NCBI GenBank assembly: GCA_009760855.2
Contig: WPIO01000030.1
Location: 1,171,001 to 1,235,000, forward strand
Origin: Cristatella mucedo
Lineage: Eukaryota; Bryozoa; Phylactolaemata; Cristatellidae
Length of the DNA: 64,000 bases
Direction of reading: 5' to 3'
The position numbers and the translations under genes were made by a program. The notes under the pieces were generated by a model. That model was not told where the DNA came from. It worked only from the letters and a program-made list of their open reading frames with translations, and ran no database searches. This document shows positions 22,011-33,159 of this stretch, piece after piece (within the stretch, counting starts at the first letter, position 1; each line of letters opens with the position of its first letter).

Positions 22011-22100
22011 AAAAATAATAATGTATTTGATATAGCGTCCTCAGAGAACTCAATCTCTTTATAGAAACTTTGCATTTGCTGCAAAGGAAGCTCGAAAAAG
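22010..22100 (-). mobile_element. LINE-A 3' tail fragment
   Basis: AATAATAATGTATTTGATAT, GCGTCCTCAGAGAACTCAAT and TTTGCTGCAAAGGAAG on the minus strand. It faces the tail of the preceding plus-strand copy, so two (ATT)n tails meet head to head. Confidence 0.85.
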
Positions 22101-22104
22101 CCCT

Positions 22105-22300
22105 GTAATAAGTTGGTCTCGGAGTTTTGACCAGCCGAGTAACCGCAATTGAAAAAATGACCATGCACATATGCGTATAGATGAGCAAATACTCATCTGT
22201 GATGGCTGATCGACCGGTAGACGTCGACTATGACCGACTGTTCGGGTGAGGCTTTTCATGTTTCCGTTTTTCTGAGAGATGATTTCCATAGGACTAAATA
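22105..22300. repeat. Inverted repeat partner of 36,880-37,070
   Basis: GCGTATAGATGAGCA, GAGGCTTTTCAT and CTGAGAGAT appear here and in reverse complement at 36,900-37,050. Confidence 0.8.
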
Positions 22301-22321
22301 TTTAATAATAGTAAATATGCA

Positions 22322-23335
22322 TAATAATAATAATAGTGCACTTAATAAAGCACCCTCAGAGAACTCAATCTCTTTCTAGGCGCTTTACATTTGCTGCAGA
22401 GGAAACACGATCAAATGGTGAGTGGTAGCATGTTTGATAAGCAACACGAATAACATGGTTAGGGGTGACTTGCACAGAATCAGCATGCAAGTGTAATTAG
22501 TGGCAGCATGCAACAGTGTCAGTATGCATTAGCACTTAAAGGAAAAATCAGAAGGACCCACTAAATGCTGTCATAATTAGGTACGTTTGAAATTCTTTTT
22601 AAATGTAATCAAGTCAGGGGATGTCGTGACGCAAGTAAGGAGTGAGTTCCAGGCTTTTGGAGCATACGAACTTAAGGCACGGTCTCCAAAGGATTTGAGG
22701 TTTGTGCGAGGTAAAGGTAAACAGTTAGATCCAAAAAGCAGGTGGTACTATGCTTAGCCTGGTGGGGCAGTAGATCTAATAGGTAGGCCGGAGTCAAAGA
22801 ATGAAGGGACCATTAAAGTGGGTGACAAAAACTTGGTCTATCCGTTGCTTGACTTGTACCAGTGCAGGTCGGCGAGAAGTGGTGTGATGTGGCAACTTCG
22901 ATGCTCACAACAGGCAAGCCTAGCTGCTGAGTTTTGAACCAGCTGTAAGCGTGCGATTGCAGACGTAGGGAGACCAGCAAGGAGTAAGTTATAGAAGTCA
23001 AGAAGACCTCGGTCCCAAAGTCGTGGGTTCGAATCCTACGGTGGGCAATCCCTTATTGCCATGGCAAGCGGTGGGGATAGCCGTAAAGGCTCTTCTGTCG
23101 TTATACAAAAGAGGATGTTAAATCAGCTAGTATTTTCTTCTTATTTATTTTTTTATGTCACAAATGCATGGAACAACTTAGATCTGGTATCCCTATCTAA
23201 ACAAGCCCGAATTTTAGCAATGTATCAGCTGACAGTAGGCAGACTTGATTGTGGAGCTGATGTGGTCGTCTAACGAAAGGTCACTTTAGAACAGGACACC
23301 TAGACTTCGTGCAGATTCAACAGGAGATATGCTGG
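22322..23335 (-). mobile_element. LINE-A copy interrupted by SINE S2
   Basis: A minus-strand 3' half of LINE-A runs from the (AAT)n tail through the RT C-terminal region (22,813-23,001, LVSLRLQ, ATSHHFSPTCTG) to AGTCAAG. After the SINE at 23,005-23,150 it resumes at GTCACAAATGCATGG and ends near the NLGV-coding part. Several frameshifts. Confidence 0.88.
23005..23150 (+). mobile_element. SINE S2 nested in LINE-A
   Basis: Box B (GTGGGTTCGAATCCTACGGT), body TTATTGCCATGGCAAGCGGT and AGCCGTAAAGGCTCTTCTGT, then a T-rich end. LINE-A sequence is continuous across it. Confidence 0.8.
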
Positions 23336-23344
23336 CAGAACCTT

Positions 23345-23460
23345 CTGCTTAATCTTTTGGCAGCTTTCCATATTGTTGATCACAGAGTCTTCCTTGAACG
23401 CCTCTCATCTCTCATGGGCATACTTGGCACTGTATTAAAATAGTTTAGGTCCTATCTCAT
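23345..23460 (+). mobile_element. LINE-A RT motif A fragment
   Basis: Plus strand reads LLAAFHIVDHRVFLERLSSL, an eroded motif A region (catalytic Asp positions changed). Confidence 0.7.
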
Positions 23461-23469
23461 GATGATGTC

Positions 23470-23700
23470 TCATGATGTCGCGTAATAAAGGCAAATTGAC
23501 AAGCACAGCTGAGTCAGGTTGACGGTTGAGGTAACGAGTAGCACGGAAGTAGCAGCTCAGGGTGGTTGGAAAGCATGCGCCACAATGGGCAGCAGGAGAG
23601 TTGATGTCTCTGCATATGAGTGATGGCCGTGATTGCCAGTGTCTGGGACTTGCAGCAGAGCAAAAGCTTCTGTCACCAACGATTTTTCAGTGGGCCCTAG
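23470..23700 (-). mobile_element. LINE-B 3' fragment
   Basis: The minus strand carries the LINE-B C-terminal/3' UTR segment (GGTGACAGAAGCTTTTGCTC, CGTGCTACTCGTTACCTCAA). Its mirror copy is at 34,555-34,785. Confidence 0.7.
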
Positions 23701-24179
23701 TATGCTTTGTACGCCTCAAGAATCTTAGACGATACTTCCGCCGAGTAATTTGTTCCCTTTTTTCTCGGTAAATCGGCCTCAAACAAAATTCCGCCTGTTC
23801 GAATGCGTTCAGCCTGTTGATACCACCCCAAATAAATTCAGATACGTATTCATTTAGCAATGCAACTGAAATGAATGCGTGGGCTTGAAGCTTCTGTGAT
23901 TATTCTAATTTGTATATCACCGGACAGTATGAACTAGAAAGGTATTGATATTTACGATGTTATAGCATCTACATAGGCAGACTTGCAATGTTCAGAAGTA
24001 TGATTCATTTCAAATTTATCTTTGTCCCAGCCATAAAGCAAGTTATATGGAGATCGATGACCATTCGCTATACTTTAGAGGCTCAATGGATCGGGAAATA
24101 ATAGTTACTACCCAGAAAAAAGTATTGCATAAAACTTATTAAGCAGTGTAAGTAGCTAAGATTTAATTGGGTAGGTCGA

Positions 24180-24772
24180 AATCGGCTCAAAATTGGTTCC
24201 ACCAGCATATCTCCTGTTGAATCTGCACGTAATCTGTGTTCTTTTCCACAGTGACCTTTTATTAGACGATTGAATAAGCTCCACGGTCAAATCTGCCTAC
24301 TTTCAGCTACATGACACGGCTCACAATCGGGCTTGTTTAGGCAGGAATACCACATCTAAATCGGTCCATGCATTTGTGGCATCCTGTCTTGACTTCTGTA
24401 ACTCACTGCTTGCTGGTCTCCCTGCGTCTGCAATCAGGCACTTGCGGTTGGTGCACAACTCTGCAGCTAGGCTTATCTGCCGAGAGCTGCGTAATTGCCA
24501 CATCACACCAACTTTCGCCAACCTGCACTAGCACCACACTGTCTCCGGACATGATGACCTTCAAAAAGAATCTTAAAACGCACCTTTTTATTACAATATT
24601 TGGTGGGTCTTTGTGATTCGTCTCACGAGTGCATGTACTTGCTTACGCTGTGCCTGCTGCTTGCAGACGTTACGACAAATCATTTGGTAATGCTTTCTAG
24701 ACAGTACCTGTAAAGTGCCTAGAAAGAGATTCAGTTCTCCGGGGCACTATGCAAATATTTGATTATTATTAT
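24180..24772 (+). mobile_element. LINE-A 3' copy in left IR arm
   Basis: RT C-terminal pieces, an internal deletion, then KKNLKTHLFITIFGGSL, 3' UTR and the tail GAGATTCAGTTCTCCGGGGC. Confidence 0.85.
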
Positions 24773-24879
24773 CACGTGGCGATTAATTAGATATGGAGTT
24801 TGACTAACATCTTAAGCAGAGTATCTTGCTCGAAACGCAGTTTTTTCGCATGGCTAATCATTAAAAAATTAAAATGGTG

Positions 24880-25000
24880 ATTTTTGAAGCGTCAGTGAGC
24901 CTTAATTGCTATCACCGCATCTTGCAGTTGGCCATAAGGTCTCGCCCACAGCAGGACTCGAAGCCACGACTGAAAAAAGAGATTTCCTTACCTTACAGCC
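24880..25000 (-). mobile_element. SINE S2 copy
   Basis: Minus strand: box B GTGGCTTCGAGTCCTGCTGT, body TGGCCAACTGCAAGATGCGG and GTGATAGCAATTAAGGCTCA. It follows the tRNA-Arg gene as in the 20-kb copy. Confidence 0.7.
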
Positions 25001-25001
25001 T

Positions 25002-25007
25002 AAAAAA
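25002..25007 (-). terminator. Pol III T6 terminator of tRNA-Arg
   Basis: A run of six T on the minus strand, 4-5 nt after the tRNA 3' end. Confidence 0.8.
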
Positions 25008-25011
25008 CAAT

Positions 25012-25084
25012 CGACCCTACCAGGACTCGAACCTGGAATCTTCTGATTCGTAGTCAGACGCCTTATCCATTGGGCCATAGGGCC
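25012..25084 (-). tRNA. tRNA-Arg (ACG)
   Basis: The minus strand folds as a full cloverleaf. The acceptor stem GGCCCTA/TAGGGTC has 7 pairs, one of them G-U. The D arm is GCCCAATGGATAAGGC, the anticodon stem TCTGA/TCAGA with loop CTACGAA, and the T arm CCAGG-TTCGAGT-CCTGG, with discriminator G. The anticodon is ACG, read as inosine for Arg CGN codons. A T6 Pol III terminator follows within 5 nt (25,007-25,002). It lies in an inverted duplication with the decayed copy at 19,958. Confidence 0.9.
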
Positions 25085-25859
25085 AACTTGTGGTGAACGC
25101 CTACTAATTAGTTCCTATTTAATACAGTTACATGCCTGCAAACTTCAATGGGTATGGTTGCTAATCTTATTGGTCTTATGTACACTCTTAACTTTTCACA
25201 TCATGCATTTTTACATTAGTTTTTATTTGTGAAATGTATCGTTCATGTTGTTTTAAGTATTGTAAACAGCTAATTTTTGTCTTATGCTTAGGTCTTTGGT
25301 GAGTAGGTTGTTCGTACTTTCATCATTAGACCGAGTACGAACGTATCTTCCCGAGCCTATCTTCAAAAACGGCCAGTTGATGTTGCAAGAGTTCGAAGCC
25401 GGGACGCTCAGAATTGAAATTGAAAATTTCCCTATGCATAGCCTTTATTCTTTCATGAATATTTCAGCACTTTTCAAAAAAGTTTGTATTAAAGTATCTT
25501 GTCGATTTTGAATTTTTAAATTAATGTTTTCCTCAATTTTTTGTGGTTACACGCTAGAAGCAATAGTATTGATTCGTTTTTGTGTGTGAATTAGTTTGTG
25601 AATGCGTGAGTGCGTAAATGATTGCGTGAGTGTGTTTGTTCGTGAAAGAATTAGTGAGCCTGCATGGGAGTTGGTAAGCAAAAGTCGCTAGCGTGAAAAG
25701 CACATTGTGCCCTATATATTACTTATAGTACTACAATAATCGCAAAGCTATGGTCAGTGTTGTGTCAAAAATTATGGGAGATGTAATTTACTAATCTTTA
25801 CTGATTAAAGCGTGAGTCAGTTCGTCCGTCACGCGACAAGATGGCGTAGCGCTGTCTTC

Positions 25860-26540
25860 CAGAACAATTTTTGAATGAATACTAAGATGCAGGCAGAATC
25901 AGCAGAAGCTGAAAGGAAAAAGCATTCTCGCCTGCAGCAATGAACCGCAGAGACGCCAGAAAAGGATGCTTAATGACATGCTGCATAAGCTAAAAGAAAG
26001 AGACGTCCTCGCCAACAGACCAGAGAGACCAAAGTAAGAAGCAGGAGAATCAATGAAGAAAGGAAATTCCCCGTGAGGATTTTTCACAAGCATAAGCTAG
26101 TAATTATATAATCATGAACTTATCGCGAATATAACAGACTTTCTTACTCTATTCATGCACTCGTTCAGATGTAACAACATAAATCACGGCCAAAATGTGC
26201 ATAATTTAAGGGTAAATGTCGAAAAAAGAAGAAATTTCAAAATTGAATAAGTTTTTCCAGTACTTTTTAAAAGACAGACATTTTAGAAGCGGGATCAGAA
26301 GTTTTGTAGCTTTCAATTTAAGGAGAGCATTAAAAACGAGCAGGCGTTTCTAACCCGTTTCTAAACCATTTCTAACCCTGAAGCAAACCTGAAGGAACGT
26401 ATGTTTAAATAATACAATTAATTGATCTTCGCATCTGTAAGAAAGGTGCCCCAACGTGTTGAACCTTGGTACGTCAAAAGACATGCTTGCCGCCTGTTTA
26501 TATAAATGCTTATAACTTTTAAACAGCTCCATTTACAATG
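25860..26540. repeat. Element R, copy 1 (inverted relative to 37.5-38.4 kb)
   Basis: Reverse-complement homology with 37,530-38,430 at roughly 70-90 percent by eye. It holds a frameshifted copy of the 56-codon ORF (ATG at 25,887, an A lost from AGGAAAAAA, and a second 1-bp loss), plus a segment coding QAASMSFDVPRFNTLGHL on the minus strand. Confidence 0.75.
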
Positions 26541-26729
26541 TACCTAAGCGCCTTGTAAGTTACACAACTCTGTCAATTTGAGACGGATAAACGTAAAATT
26601 TAAAATATTTACTGCCGGAGCTCATTATACTGATTTACGCTTGATTATTAATGCTATACATGACCATTATTGCAGATAATACAGTTCAAGAACGTTTGAT
26701 GACATGCGTTGAAAAACTTTTCAAGCTGC

Positions 26730-26865
26730 TTTTTTCTAGCGGTTAAGGTGCTCGCCCCGACCAAGGTCTGTCTGAGGTCGTTGGCTCGAGCCCCAAGGTA
26801 TGTGAAACGCCTGAATAGAGATTAAGTTCTCTTGGGGCGCTATACAAATGCAAATGAATTATATG
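26730..26865 (+). mobile_element. SINE S1 copy
   Basis: TCTAGCGGTTAAGGTGCTCG (box A region), GGCTCGAGCCCC (box B), then GAGATTAAGTTCTCTTGGGG and CGCTATACAAATGCAAATG. It is inserted in an element R-related sequence. Confidence 0.85.
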
Positions 26866-27571
26866 TAAACCGAAATCAAAATTAAATGCGGAGATCACTT
26901 TATTTTTTATTTGCATAAATCTTACTTTCAATTTATTCTGGGTTAGACATGATTTTCAAATTTTTTTTTCTATGCGGAAATCGTCAAAACTTTTGATCCA
27001 ATTAATGACATGTTTGTCTTTGCGAAGATATCTTGAACAATTATTTCAATCGTTGGACTAGTCTTCTCATTATTTTTTAGACATTTACCCATAAAGCCTT
27101 TGAGACAATGCTACTCAAAGATTTGACGGTGCAGGCCCTAAAATCTTTGCAGGTATAGCTAAATGTATAGTTAAAGTACTTCCTAACCGAATTGCTCACT
27201 GTTTGGGCAAGCCTCGACAATGGTGCTATTCATTATGGCTGCAGTAAAATGTTTTAAAGCAAGCATTGCGTCGTCAGTTAAATATTGTAATGCCATGCTC
27301 TTTACGTAGCTAGCGTGCGTGCATTAATGGAAGGAGATCGTGCTCATGCCGCTTCGTTGTCTTCAGCTATCACTAATTCTGCATCAGCAATAGCAGCAGC
27401 AACAAATATTATAGCTCTCTATCAGAACTCTGCGTGTAGACAAGAGCTACATTTTCAGCCGGGGATTGCACATGACCGAGTTTCCAAGAAGTGGGATACA
27501 GTATAGCAGCTTGGTAGTAAGCTTGGTGATTCAGCTAACTGCTTCCTAGGCATCGAGGCAGTCTGTTATTT

Positions 27572-28125
27572 CATATTTCGCTGCTGCAAGATCATTAATC
27601 AGATTGAGCTGCCATACAGCTTCTGAGCCTCATTTCCTACTCGATTAAGGCACGGTTGCCGGGTTATTCGCAGCTTCGTAAAGAAATTGTTTTGACGGCT
27701 TTCAAATCAAACGTCGCTGCTCAATGGATTAGCGAAAATCCGGAACATTTTTTGCCCAAAAAACCATCTTCCAGTCAGTCTTTTTTCTTTTTTTCATGAT
27801 CGCCAAAACTATGTACAAGAAGGATTTTAAAGGAAAATTAAAGTCGGGATTTAATCAGCACCATTCCACCACTTACGATGTTCTTCTCTGCATTATAAAT
27901 TATTTGCTACATACCAATGATGACGTTAACGTCGCCGCGTTAGTCCTGCTTGATCTTCTATCCGCATTTGACATATTTGATTACAAAATCATTCTTGGAC
28001 GATTAAAAATAACAATTGGTCTTGCTGATCATGCTCGGATCGTGGTTCCGATTACGCCGATCATGGTTTGAAATCGTAATTCTCCAATCGCATGCGGTCC
28101 AGTCGTATGTCTACGGTGGTCTAAT
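27572..28125. repeat. Left arm of inner palindrome
   Basis: Near-identical reverse complement of 28,930-29,483 (p pairs with 57,055-p). The 91-codon frames at 27,796-28,071 (plus) and 28,984-29,259 (minus) give the same protein, an RT fragment (SGFNQHHSTTYDVLL, LVLLDLLSAFDIFDYKIILG). Confidence 0.95.
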
Positions 28126-28527
28126 CCAGCATAACAGATAGCAATAAATTTCGTATCCAGTAGACCAGTCACCTTTGAAAGCCTACAATGGTCTGTTGAT
28201 GGCCATATGTTTTTATTCAGTTACATAGAACCTCCCAGGACAGTATTTCGGAATTACGTGTGCCAACGACACCCAGCGGTACTATTATTCAAAGGCTCTG
28301 AATCTGACAGCTCACAAAAAAATTCTTGCAGCATTCAGTTCTGGATGTTGGCTAATTTCCTTAAGCAAAACCGGATACAAAGTGACCTCTTTTCATTAGA
28401 AGCTAAAAATTTGGTTGAAATAAATGACGCTGCTGTCCTAATTGACTATGCTATAGTGCGACCTTCATCGTGTGCTTGTGGTTTGGGTGTATTTTGTAGC
28501 CACTTTTTAACGTTTTCAAATGTCTGA
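27796..28527 (+). pseudogene. Decayed L2-type reverse transcriptase fragment
   Basis: Motif 0/A region SGFNQHHSTTYDVLL and LLDLLSAFDIFDYKIILGRL (27,835-28,010), then a broken stretch, then FWMLANFLKQNRIQSDLFSL. It is a different lineage from LINE-A (about half identity by eye). The motif A region is duplicated in inverted form at 28,984-29,259. Confidence 0.75.
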
Positions 28528-28929
28528 GTAGACCGCTTCCGCAGCTGGTCATCATGTTCGATCTCAGGCGGAGATTCGGAACTGCCTACTACGGTGGCAG
28601 AATAAAGTTCTTAATAGCAAACTCGTTCTTTCTTGATTGGACTACTGTATTTCAATTTGACTGGGCAATCAAAAAGCCACTCATCTTCTTAGTTTAATTA
28701 ATAATATGGCAGCAAGTTTTGATTTACAAATACTAGAGGTTCCGGACATGTGTCTCCTTTGCCGAGGCAGCTGTAATGGCTCCCGTTTGATCGAGAGTTA
28801 CGGAGATCAATGCTGACTCTGACGCACAAGGCCCGCTAGGGCTCCTTCATGCCTAGCTGAATTGCTGCACCAGTTTCAACCTGCTCGTGGCCTCAGATCT
28901 TCTATTTGCAATACATTAGCAATTATTAA

Positions 28930-29483
28930 TTTAGATCACCGTAGACATACGACTGGACCGCATGCGATTGGAGAATTACGATTTCAAACCATGATCGGCG
29001 TAATCGGAACCACGATCCGAGCATGATCAGCAAGACCAATTGTTATTTTTAATCGTCCAAGAATGATTTTGTAATCAAATATGTCAAATGCGGATAGAAG
29101 ATCAAGCAGGACTAACGCGGCGACGTTAACGTCATCATTGGTATGTAGCAAATAATTTATAATGCAGAGAAGAACATCGTAAGTGGTGGAATGGTGCTGA
29201 TTAAATCCCGACTTTAATTTTCCTTTAAAATCCTTCTTGTACATAGTTTTGGCGATCATGAAAAAAAGAAAAAAGACTGACTGGAAGATGGTTTTTTGGG
29301 CAAAAAATGTTCCGGATTTTCGCTAATCCATTGAGCAGCGACGTTTGATTTGAAAGCCGTCAAAACAATTTCTTTACGAAGCTGCGAATAACCCGGCAAC
29401 CGTGCCTTAATCGAGTAGGAAATGAGGCTCAGAAGCTGTATGGCAGCTCAATCTGATTAATGACCTTGCAGCAGCGCAATATG
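28930..29483. repeat. Right arm of inner palindrome
   Basis: Partner of 27,572-28,125. The spacer is about 800 bp and contains decayed RT sequence (WMLANFLKQNRIQSDLFSLE at about 28,340-28,400). Confidence 0.95.
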
Positions 29484-29504
29484 AAATCCATTCTTTAGCT
29501 TAAA

Positions 29505-29880
29505 GTATCTTGGTGACAGAATCCTTTGCTCTGGAGGTCCTAGACTATGAAATTCACTGCCACAATTCTTACGCAACGAAATCTACACTCTTCTGTCGAC
29601 TGTGGCCTATCCTTGCTAGCCGTCCTGCGCTACTACTTCCATGCGTCTCACTTCCTCCACTGCCCTCCCGACTCAGGTATGCTTCTCACTTTCTCTTTGC
29701 TTCGTGAGATGGCGTAATTTGGCTCACTGTATGCGAACCGAAAGCCGCTTAGGCTTTCGGTGTGCTATAGAAAACTCTTCCGCGCTAACTCACACTTACT
29801 CATTGTGGTTTTGCGGATTTTCAGACGGAGCTAAATATATTCATAGATACTTTGGTACCAGATTAGAGCAACCGTAAGCT
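29505..29880 (+). mobile_element. LINE-B 3' fragment
   Basis: GGTGACAGAATCCTTTGCTC, AGCCGCTTAGGCTTTCGGTG and GCTATAGAAAACTCTTCCGC match the LINE-B 3' UTR at 56,570-56,932. It lies at the outer end of the palindrome. Confidence 0.8.
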
Positions 29881-29934
29881 AGGGAAGCTAATTTTAATGT
29901 AGGCGACTGACTAGTTCTGATAACGTAATAGTAA

Positions 29935-30420
29935 CATTTTTTAGTAGTGCCTCGAGAAAACCGAATCTCTATTTAGGTGCTTTACAACTCGTTGCAAGAG
30001 AAGCAATAACCAAGAATTAATGGCGAGCAAGTAGTAATGCTTATGCAAGCGTGCAAAAGCACATAGGAAGCCATTCGTGGTGCATGCTTGGTTGGACCCC
30101 ATTGCTGGTAGCATACTCCATACAATGCCCGCGCGACCATGCAAAGCAAAACAGGCAAAAGAAACACAACTTGACTGGGGCGCAGGGAAAGACAACTTCA
30201 CTGGGGCGCAGGAAAAGACAACTTCACTCGGGCGCAGGGAAAGCTGAGCATAAACCTGCGCTTCCTTAGCTGAGACTTGAAACGATGCAAAGTCTATTGC
30301 AGGCGGTGACAGGAAGCGCCGGGAAGTGCTTCTTATACTTTAAGTGCATACGAACGGAAGGCCCGAACACCAAAGGGTTTCAAGCGGACGCAAAGAGCAG
30401 CGAGAGATGCGCGAGCGGAC
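29935..30420 (-). mobile_element. LINE-C 3' fragment
   Basis: Minus strand: AACCGAATCTCTATTTAGGT, GCTTTACAACTCGTTGCAAG and the 3' UTR to the AGTGCATACGAACGGAAGGC region. The same family occurs at 54,640. It includes a 3x26-bp tandem repeat. Confidence 0.7.
30168..30245. repeat. 26-bp tandem repeat x3
   Basis: Three adjacent copies of an AACTT(G/C)ACTGGGGCGCAG-type unit with 1-3 differences each. Confidence 0.9.
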
Positions 30421-32400
30421 GGCTCTAGAAGTCGACGCATGACTTACGCTCGACGCACTCCCGGCTCGGCGGCATTTTCACATCATCTCGAAAATTGGCA
30501 TGCGCTGGCACCTCTCCTCTTCAGGAAAACTTCCTGCTGCCAAAGACCGATCGATATGCCACGTGCCGGCCTCGCGTTTTCTGTTCCCGTGGTTTGCGGG
30601 CTCAAAAGTTGCGAGCTGCGTCGCGTGCAGATTATATACGCTCGTAATAAATTATCATGCAGACAAATGCTGCTTAAGGTTGAAGAACTAATAGCTGTAT
30701 TGAGCTACATAATTTGCTCGGCCTCGCGGGAAACGCAGACCGTTGCTTCGCTGAATACTCGGTCTCGGGGAATACACGTCTAACGGTTTGCAGACGCCTG
30801 GCGGTAATGGCTTTAAATATGACCAACGTATAAAGCCTTGTAATTAATCACGGTTACTGCATCCACATACTTGAGTCATGTACGCTTGGGCGCGTTAATG
30901 TTGATTGAGTCGTGACAGTGTAACACCGGTTTAACGTAAAATTTTTCCGTAGAATGACACAGTGTGTATACAGCACAACAGATAGGATAGTAAGATCTAA
31001 GTTTGGCTTCTCTGGAGCCTTAATAGTCGCTAGAGGGTAAGCCAAGGCAACGGACTACGCAAAAAAAGCGAATAGGTTAGCCATTGCTGATAGTTTTGTA
31101 AGGCCACTCACGCCATCGATAATCGACTGAGTTCTTGTGCTTAGAAGATTTTTCAATTCCGCCAGCTAATATCATCATAAAAACAGCTATGGTCTAGAGA
31201 ATAATATAAATAATAATACATTTGCAAGCCACCCTCAGAAACTTGTTCTCTTTCTAAGCGCTTTCAACCATCTTCACAGCCTGATTGACAGTCCGTGCAT
31301 GAAAAGGCTAAGAATCTCTCGTTTGACATCTCGCCTATGTGAAAACATTTGCTACTTTAAGTTTAGATTTTAAAAGTGCCCACAGAAAAATGAAATAAAT
31401 TCCAAATATTTAATTAGCATTCAAGGTGGGGATCTGTGTTTTCAGCTAGGGTTAAACATGTTATATGGAGCCCTGCGCCTTCGGCGTGCACGTTATGAGT
31501 CAGTTTCTAGAGAGGCTACCGTTCTGATGCTAATTTAGAGGGATAAAGAGGCAATTATTTTTTAATATGTCTACATAAGCTTGTGGGACCACGCGTTCAA
31601 CGCCTCGCTTAAGGCTCGCTACATTGGAATGCCGATTCCTTCTTAGGCTGGATGTCTAAATTTGCCTGGATGCGGTGCTCCTTCCGAGTGCTGCATCAGG
31701 CTCATCAGAAATTGATAGCATAAAATAACGTTTTTCAGAGACATCAATTAAGCCCAACCAGACTTCGCGCCCAGCCTTTGGTGCGCACCTCCGGAGGTGG
31801 CGACTAAGCTCATTTTTAGACGCGACTACATAAAGTATTACGTGAAAGTGATGGGAGTGTCATATATTAATGCAACGCCGGAAATTTTAGATAATCGTTT
31901 AAGTTAAAGTATTGCAAGTTCGTGGCAGGTGCTTCACTTGGTGCTGTCCTGATAAAGTATTGCATAATAACAATGCTTCTATTCTCCCTTATGTCGGGAT
32001 TCTCTGAGGATGCAGTCGCTAGGAATACGATGTTGTTACATCGTATGCACGGCTACCAGATATTCGGTAGAGGCGTGGCACTCCGCTTCAATATTTCAGT
32101 AATCTGGCGTTGTGCTAGCTGTTTCTGCACGTTTCAGAATATTTTCGAAAATGTAAGTTCTTGAAAGCGTCATATAATGACGCTGATACGGCTAAAACCT
32201 TTTGAGGCATGTCTGTCTGTGTTTTACCTACGCGCTTAGAAATTACTTGCCTGCTGACATATAAATGCTTGCAGCTAGTGCCAGCCGCTCAGTCAGAATT
32301 CGCCTCCGGGTGGCCATTTTGTCAGCCTGTGCTCCCCCTTCTGAGCCGGCTGCCACTGTAGCCACGCAGGCTCTTAATGACCCAACAATTCGGTTCACTT
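30421..32400. other. No gene recognised
   Basis: Mixed AT-rich and CG-containing sequence. Only a short LINE-A tail (31,212-31,272) is recognisable. Short ORFs have no family features. Confidence 0.45.
31212..31272 (-). mobile_element. LINE-A 3' tail fragment, eroded
   Basis: ATAATAATACATTTGCAAGC, CACCCTCAGAAACTTGTTCT and CTTTCTAAGCGCTTT. Confidence 0.7.
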
Positions 32401-32404
32401 CGTT

Positions 32405-32715
32405 TCGTATGTATTTTCCCCTCTTGCTAATTTAATCTCCATGAACAATCTAGGCTGTCATTTTCATGCAGGTGACACGGCTTTACTTTCGCTAAGATGT
32501 TTTCCTGCTTTCAAGCAATCTTAGCCTATCGCCTAATTTATCGTCGCATTCGCAATTGCAGAAAGTAAGTTGAACGATAACAAAACCAGACAGCTTGATA
32601 GTTATGTGCAAAGCTTTAGTCGCTCAGAAAACAGAAAGCCCATTCGCCATATTTTGCTTGGCCAAAATATCTCCTGCTGTATCTATGCAGAACTAGTATT
32701 ATTGGTCGATGCAGA
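32405..32715 (+). mobile_element. Old LINE RT fragment
   Basis: Plus strand reads FPLLANLISMNNLGCHFHAGDTALL, an eroded form of the [26 protein letters not shown] segment (YADD to HAGD), followed by broken downstream RT text. Confidence 0.65.
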
Positions 32716-33159
32716 AGCGATCCAACGGTGTTAACATTCCGTCGGACTGTGTACCTAGACGCGTTACTTGAGTTTAACTTCGCCAGACGTTAGTTCCGGC
32801 TATGATAATGGGCCCGGATGCACTATCGGGGCTGCTGCTTGTTCGCCCATCATGGACGCGATTATTCTAGAGCAAGTTGCACGGCGTTTATGCGATTCTT
32901 TCCCGTCTGATCACCTGCTTACGGAAGCTCCATTTGGACCTTCGCTTAAGGACGTGAACGTTGCCTTTTCCCCGTAGTTTGGCCTTGTTTTAATATTTTT
33001 ATTGAAGCAAAAACCTCGCCTGCGAGGTGCTTTTTTCAATGAGCAATAGTGTTTCTGAAAAGATCTATTGTGTAGGAATCAATTACCAAGCTTAAAATAC
33101 AGAGGTAGTGACAACTGATGCAATGTTTTAAAAATGAAGTAAACAATTATGCGATTCGA

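Larger units (their letters stand above)
23470..24840. repeat. Left arm of outer inverted repeat
   Basis: It matches 33,160-34,785 in reverse complement. Position p pairs with 58,255-p in its first kilobase, and identical ORF products occur at 23,562-23,771/34,484-34,693 and 24,321-24,521/33,734-33,934. The left arm lacks about 250 bp of LINE sequence near 24,530. The arm contains LINE-B and LINE-A pieces with a unique linker (23,700-24,180). Confidence 0.9.
24880..25415. repeat. Inverted duplication with tRNA-Arg, copy 2
   Basis: Partner of 19,590-20,180, with the intact tRNA. About 4.7 kb of LINE-rich sequence separates the arms. Confidence 0.85.
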
